64,000 bases of DNA, taken from the NCBI GenBank assembly GCA_914767715.1, contig OU612067.1, forward strand, positions 2,728,001 through 2,792,000, in the 5' to 3' direction. The notes beneath the pieces were generated by a model. That model was not told the DNA's origin. It searched no databases and was given only the letters and a program-made list of their open reading frames with translations. Made by a program: the position numbers and the translations under genes. The stretch comes from Membranipora membranacea. Lineage: Eukaryota; Bryozoa; Gymnolaemata; Cheilostomatida; Membraniporidae. This document shows positions 60,093 through 64,000 of the stretch, one piece after another (position 1 is the first letter of the stretch; the number at the start of each line of letters is the position of its first letter).

Positions 60093-63000
60093 TCACTCTA
60101 CAGATCCATCGTCTATTTTATTATGATCATGACTACTGCTTTGTGTCAGCTGTTTGCTGAGGACAACCAGTGTATTCACTATCTCCTGTGCTGCCGGTCT
60201 AAGCTCTGCTTCTTCTCGGCAGCATATACTCATTAGAGCAATGTATGAGTAGTAGGACTTCTCATAGTGTATATGTTCTGGAAGGACTGGAGTGGAGCCC
60301 TGAGCATCTCTTAAAACACAAGATATAATCATGGAGATTAGATAGCGAGACACTTTTTAGGTTTAATCAATCCCAATATCACCAGCAGCAGCAACACAGA
60401 GTGCCTGAGAGCTGAGTTCTTGACAAAAAAGACCACTGAAATCTTGAAGTTCATATCCCTAAACGCTCATTTATTAATGTCAGGCTGTCAGTGTATGGCT
60501 TAGATATACACAGGTTATGGGTATGGTTGAGTTTTATTTCACTAGTAACAACTTGTTTGATGGTAATAAAGTTTTTGTTTCTGGCAATTTCAATCCAGAT
60601 TTGTCCTCTATCATAGAAAGAGGAGATAACTTGTACTAAACTACATCATCACACTGCTCGCGGATGAACTCGGCAGTACAAGACTGAAACGTGTGCAAGG
60701 GTTCATTGGGCCACTCAATATAAGGCAATGTATTTTGCGGGTAAATCTGACCATGAAATTCAACTGTTGGTTGTTAAAATAATATTCAGTATTTTCAGAG
60801 GAGAGTTAGCCCCCAACTTACAGGTGATCTATAGTACGCTAAATATTTACATGGAGTATTGGGGGCCCTGTGGCCACAGATATTCATTGGTATCAATGAC
60901 CCTATACCTAAATTGAAAAACTACATCTTCAAATCAAATTCACTCCTGTGCCATAAAGAAAAACGGAAAATTAAATTTGGAGTAAAAAAACTCACAGAAA
61001 TTCATCTTCATCGAATGATTGCTCGAGCATTGAGTCGTCTGCAGACAGACACATAGGAGGCATGTGTGGTACACTAAGAGTCAGCATCTCATATATAACA
61101 CAGCCTAGTGAGTATATATCTGCTCTGTCTGTTATTATATCTGTATGAATATAGTGAGTTGATGTGTGTGAGAATACATAGCAATGTGTGTTATCTGTCA
61201 GACATAAAGTGTGTGTTGGAATTTGAATTCTGCTAATTGGTTCTTTGAAAAATGACTAAACTCAATTTAAGTTACTAATTACTAATATTAAGATATCTAA
61301 TGTAAAGCCAAAGACCAACAAATGTTATAATCAGTAGCTCATGTCCAGAAGTGCATTGAAATTTACGCCATGCAAGTCTCACATATGTTCATCATAAGAA
61401 ACTGTCTGACTATAACATGCGTTGGCATTTGGGCAGCCTGTCAAGTTGAGGATTATTGTAAATAATCAATTGTTTGGTTTGACAATGATGACCAAGAGTG
61501 TCTGAATTGCACATCATTGGCTCAGCATGAACCAATACCCATATAAACAAATGAAGGGAATCAAGTCACAATGTATGGGTTGTGACGGTTGCATCCATCA
61601 ATACTTTCCATGTGTTTCTGATATCATATTTCTTACCTTCTTCTAAAGCCTCACGACTGCTCCAGGCTCCGGTACCCACATATAAATCATTCTCATTCTC
61701 AAGCCCCTGAAGGTCGTCTCTTAACTTCAGACAAACTCCAAAATCACACACTTTTACCTGTAACAGAACAATACTGCAGTCTGCAAGAACCGGGAACAAA
61801 CAAGTTGCTGTCGTAAAGCAGACAGCAAATCCAAACTAGCGACGAAAAATGATGTTCCTTGTGTAACTGGCTTCTAAGGTTGGTCCAACTAGATTGCAAG
61901 GTGGATAGTTAATAGTTCAAGTAGGATTCCTGTAATACCACACTACATCACCTAACAACGAAACCACAAAGATTGTGGTAATGATGCATCACAAAAAGAA
62001 GAACTTCTAGCATGATTGCTAACACCAACCTCATCGAAATCTCCTTTGATCAGTACGTTATGACTTTTAATGTCGCCATGTAAAAGTTTCTTGGTGTCAT
62101 GTAGATAGGATAAAGCCTTGCTGACACAATGTACCACCTATATAAAATACAGAATTATTTAGCGTTCCCATAGATTGTTCTGAAATTATACCTTTAAATA
62201 TGTAATAAAGTTTTATTTTGGTCCTGAAAAAAACACAGGAAGATAGCTCGAACAATTTGCATTTACTGAAGTGCAGTCTACAAGTACATGAATTAGGCGT
62301 AATGCAGTCTATGGCGATTGGAGATTTAATCCTACAGAGTATTGTTTCTGGACTTGCCCTCACTCTAAAAATATTGCATATTAGCAAGTTCGTTTAACAG
62401 ACTGAGACTAATTCAAGACTCGAGCCTCATATGTTTGGACTACCTTGTGTATCTGTGCTGGCTCAAAAGATCCGATCTCCTCCTCCCTTCTCTGTTCTAT
62501 AAGATCTGCCAGTGATTTCTCTCCACTCTCCATACACAGACATAAACTACCATCTAAGGACCTGTAGGAGAAACAACGGTCCATCTACTAACAACAAAAC
62601 ATCAGAGAGGTCGAGTCGTCTAATATTCTCCTTCACTCAATAGTCTTGTTGAATAGTCAGTTCAGGCAGAGGTATTATAAAGATGATGTTTTGCAATATC
62701 ATCTCCAACACACCAAGACAATCAAAACTGGGGTAAAAATTGACTAAAAGTGAAGTTATATATAAGTGTAATATATTATAAATTAGGTAGATAGATTACA
62801 CCAGTAATCAATACTGAGAGTGCATATGGGGAAAGATGGCAATTTTGCATCACTCTGCATTTTGGGTCAACAGTATTCACCTATTTACAACGTATTAAAT
62901 GACTATAAATAAAGTATGAAAGTATTACTACGCTCAGTATACTATACTAGTATAACCAGCATATTCCGATGTTTTTCACCTTGTGGTATCTCTGTATCCT

Positions 63001-64000
63001 ACAATATTCTCATGATCCATCTCTTTCAGAAGACTTGCTTCAAACGCCAGCCTCTCCTCAAATCTATACATAATAGAGCATGGATGATATTAATTTACGG
63101 CTATTAGGGGATTTTGCCAATGTCCAGTATCAACCACCAGTTTAATGGTTGTGGATACTGGACATTGACAGAGTAAAGGCGTGTAGGGACCACAGAAATA
63201 TGCTAATAATGTTTTTGTTAAATTTGTAGGTTATCTCATTTTTGCACAAGGTTTGACAACTTCCCGAAAGGGTAGCCTAATCATGAGATAATGGCAACGG
63301 GAGACTGATGAGATGGCAATATACTTATAATATCTAATATAGGGATAATTTTATCTCTCAAATTTAATTTAATCATGATAAATGAATCAGCTTCAAGAAC
63401 TCAATAACGTTACAAAGTGCTGACTCTAAAAGCAACTGCAGCATGACCGTTACTTATCGCAAGCAGAAATTACTATTTATGTATGTTTGGGAAATGAGAT
63501 GCATGCTGCTGACCAAGCTAAGTTAGAGTACAGAACTTAAACAAACAGATCTAGTTATTAGGACCTGATGTGCGGGATAACTTACGTTTTTACTTCCGAC
63601 TTGTTATTATTGAGTTTTTTATTGAGTTTCTTGACAGCCCAGGGAGATTTAAGAAGTCCACTCGGAGTCTCTGGTCTGTTCATCAAATATACGCTCACAC
63701 CTAGATGGAATAACATAGAGCAATAACAAACATTACCATATGCAATAGTGCATTATAGAGCAATAAAAAACATTACCATATGCAATAGTACATTATAGAG
63801 CAATAACGAATATTACTATACAAAATAGTGCATTATTAGGAAAAACACTCTCATACAAGTAGTACATGTGCACCAGGCATCAATCATATTACTTGGAGTT
63901 GTGATGCCTTGTGTGACACTAGGATATCGCCGACAGTGTCAGGATTAAAAAACCAAGTTGTGTAAAAGTAAAAAGAGGCCCTATAGATGGTTACTTACCT
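60093..64000 (-). CDS. PBK: PBK/TOPK-type protein kinase (nearly complete, 5' end outside window)
   Basis: Exons: two last bases of one exon at 64000-63999, then 63700-63586, 63063-62980, 62561-62444, 62137-62030, 61757-61637, 61140-60996 and 60309-60093. All are in phase, about 302 codons. Motifs in order: [10 protein letters not shown] and SPWAVKKL (ATP-binding Lys), [49 protein letters not shown] (catalytic loop with HGD in place of HRD), [32 protein letters not shown], an acidic loop, and a C-terminal helix region with [15 protein letters not shown] plus the ADDS/DEDEF acidic insert is characteristic of the PBK/TOPK (T-LAK cell-originated kinase) family, a MAPKK-like mitotic kinase of about 320 residues. 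This copy has DFG where vertebrate PBK has DVG. The C-terminus ends DDGSVE. A decayed copy lies at 50.6-53.5 kb. Confidence 0.9.
61311..61440. mobile_element. Short foldback element of the same family
   Basis: Ends GCCAAAGACCAACAAATGTT / AACATGCGTTGGCATTTGGG flank a shorter core that shares ATTATAGTC-type motifs with 56968-57315. It lies in an intron of the intact kinase gene. Confidence 0.7.
63118..63167. repeat. Hairpin CAATGTCCAGTATC...GATACTGGACATTG
   Basis: Perfect 14-bp outer arms continue imperfectly inward (AACCAC / GTGG) around a short loop. It is in a kinase intron, about 55 bp upstream of the 63063-62980 exon. Confidence 0.8.

Larger units (their letters stand above)
54913..64000 (-). 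repeat. Right TRIM + kinase duplication unit (intact)
   Basis: The counterpart of 41273-53600, with both genes open. Kinase exons upstream of DFG are present only here. The coding distance between units is large in coiled-coil and propeller exons but small in RING and kinase exons, so different parts evolved at different rates or were later homogenised. Confidence 0.8.

Overview
This window is nuclear DNA from a metazoan, AT-rich and sparse in genes. The coding exons are small, follow GT-AG splicing and are separated by introns full of transposon debris. The gene set is animal: transmembrane short-chain collagens with a C-terminal Cys-rich domain, a fibrinogen-related domain, a TRIM-type RING/B-box protein and a PBK/TOPK-type kinase. 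The collagen type is abundant in sponges and also found in cnidarians and lancelets. An early-branching or other invertebrate animal, perhaps a sponge, fits best, but the species cannot be fixed from the sequence. Every host gene recognised lies on the minus strand.

Left part. Positions 1-640 hold the first two coding exons of a transmembrane collagen gene (copy A), cut by the window edge. From about 3.2 to 10.3 kb lie two decayed non-LTR retrotransposons, head to head, with a roughly 323-bp unit triplicated at their junction. From 11.3 to 22.1 kb is a broken fibrinogen-related (FReD) gene. Its four FReD exons join in phase, but the first carries a 1-nt deletion and the last an in-frame TAA. 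A second copy of its 5' exons sits inside its largest intron.

Middle. Two complete six-exon transmembrane collagen genes follow: copy B (26.2-29.3 kb, 338 codons) and copy C (33.1-37.2 kb, 374 codons). Both have fully consistent splice phases. Each encodes a type II membrane anchor, a conserved R-V-K-R furin-like site, Gly-X-Y repeats and the Cys-rich C-terminal domain. The 5' part and upstream flank of C (36.6-38.7 kb) are a segmental duplicate of 1-2150.

Right part. Two tandem units each hold a TRIM-like gene and a PBK/TOPK-like kinase gene. The right unit (54.9-64 kb) is intact: a seven-exon, 517-codon TRIM-like protein and a kinase whose catalytic exons all splice in frame and which continues past the window edge. 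The left unit (41.3-53.5 kb) is decayed. Its RING lost zinc ligands and frame, there are further frameshifts in B-box, coiled-coil and propeller exons, and the kinase remnant keeps three exons with a nonsense codon.

Mobile DNA. A miniature inverted-repeat family with 9-bp target duplications (three copies), longer foldback elements, a hairpin element shared by both TRIM-kinase units, several tRNA-derived SINEs and a 0.7-kb interspersed repeat (two copies) fill introns and intergenic DNA. The intact collagen, TRIM and kinase genes argue that the lesions elsewhere are real decay rather than general sequencing error.
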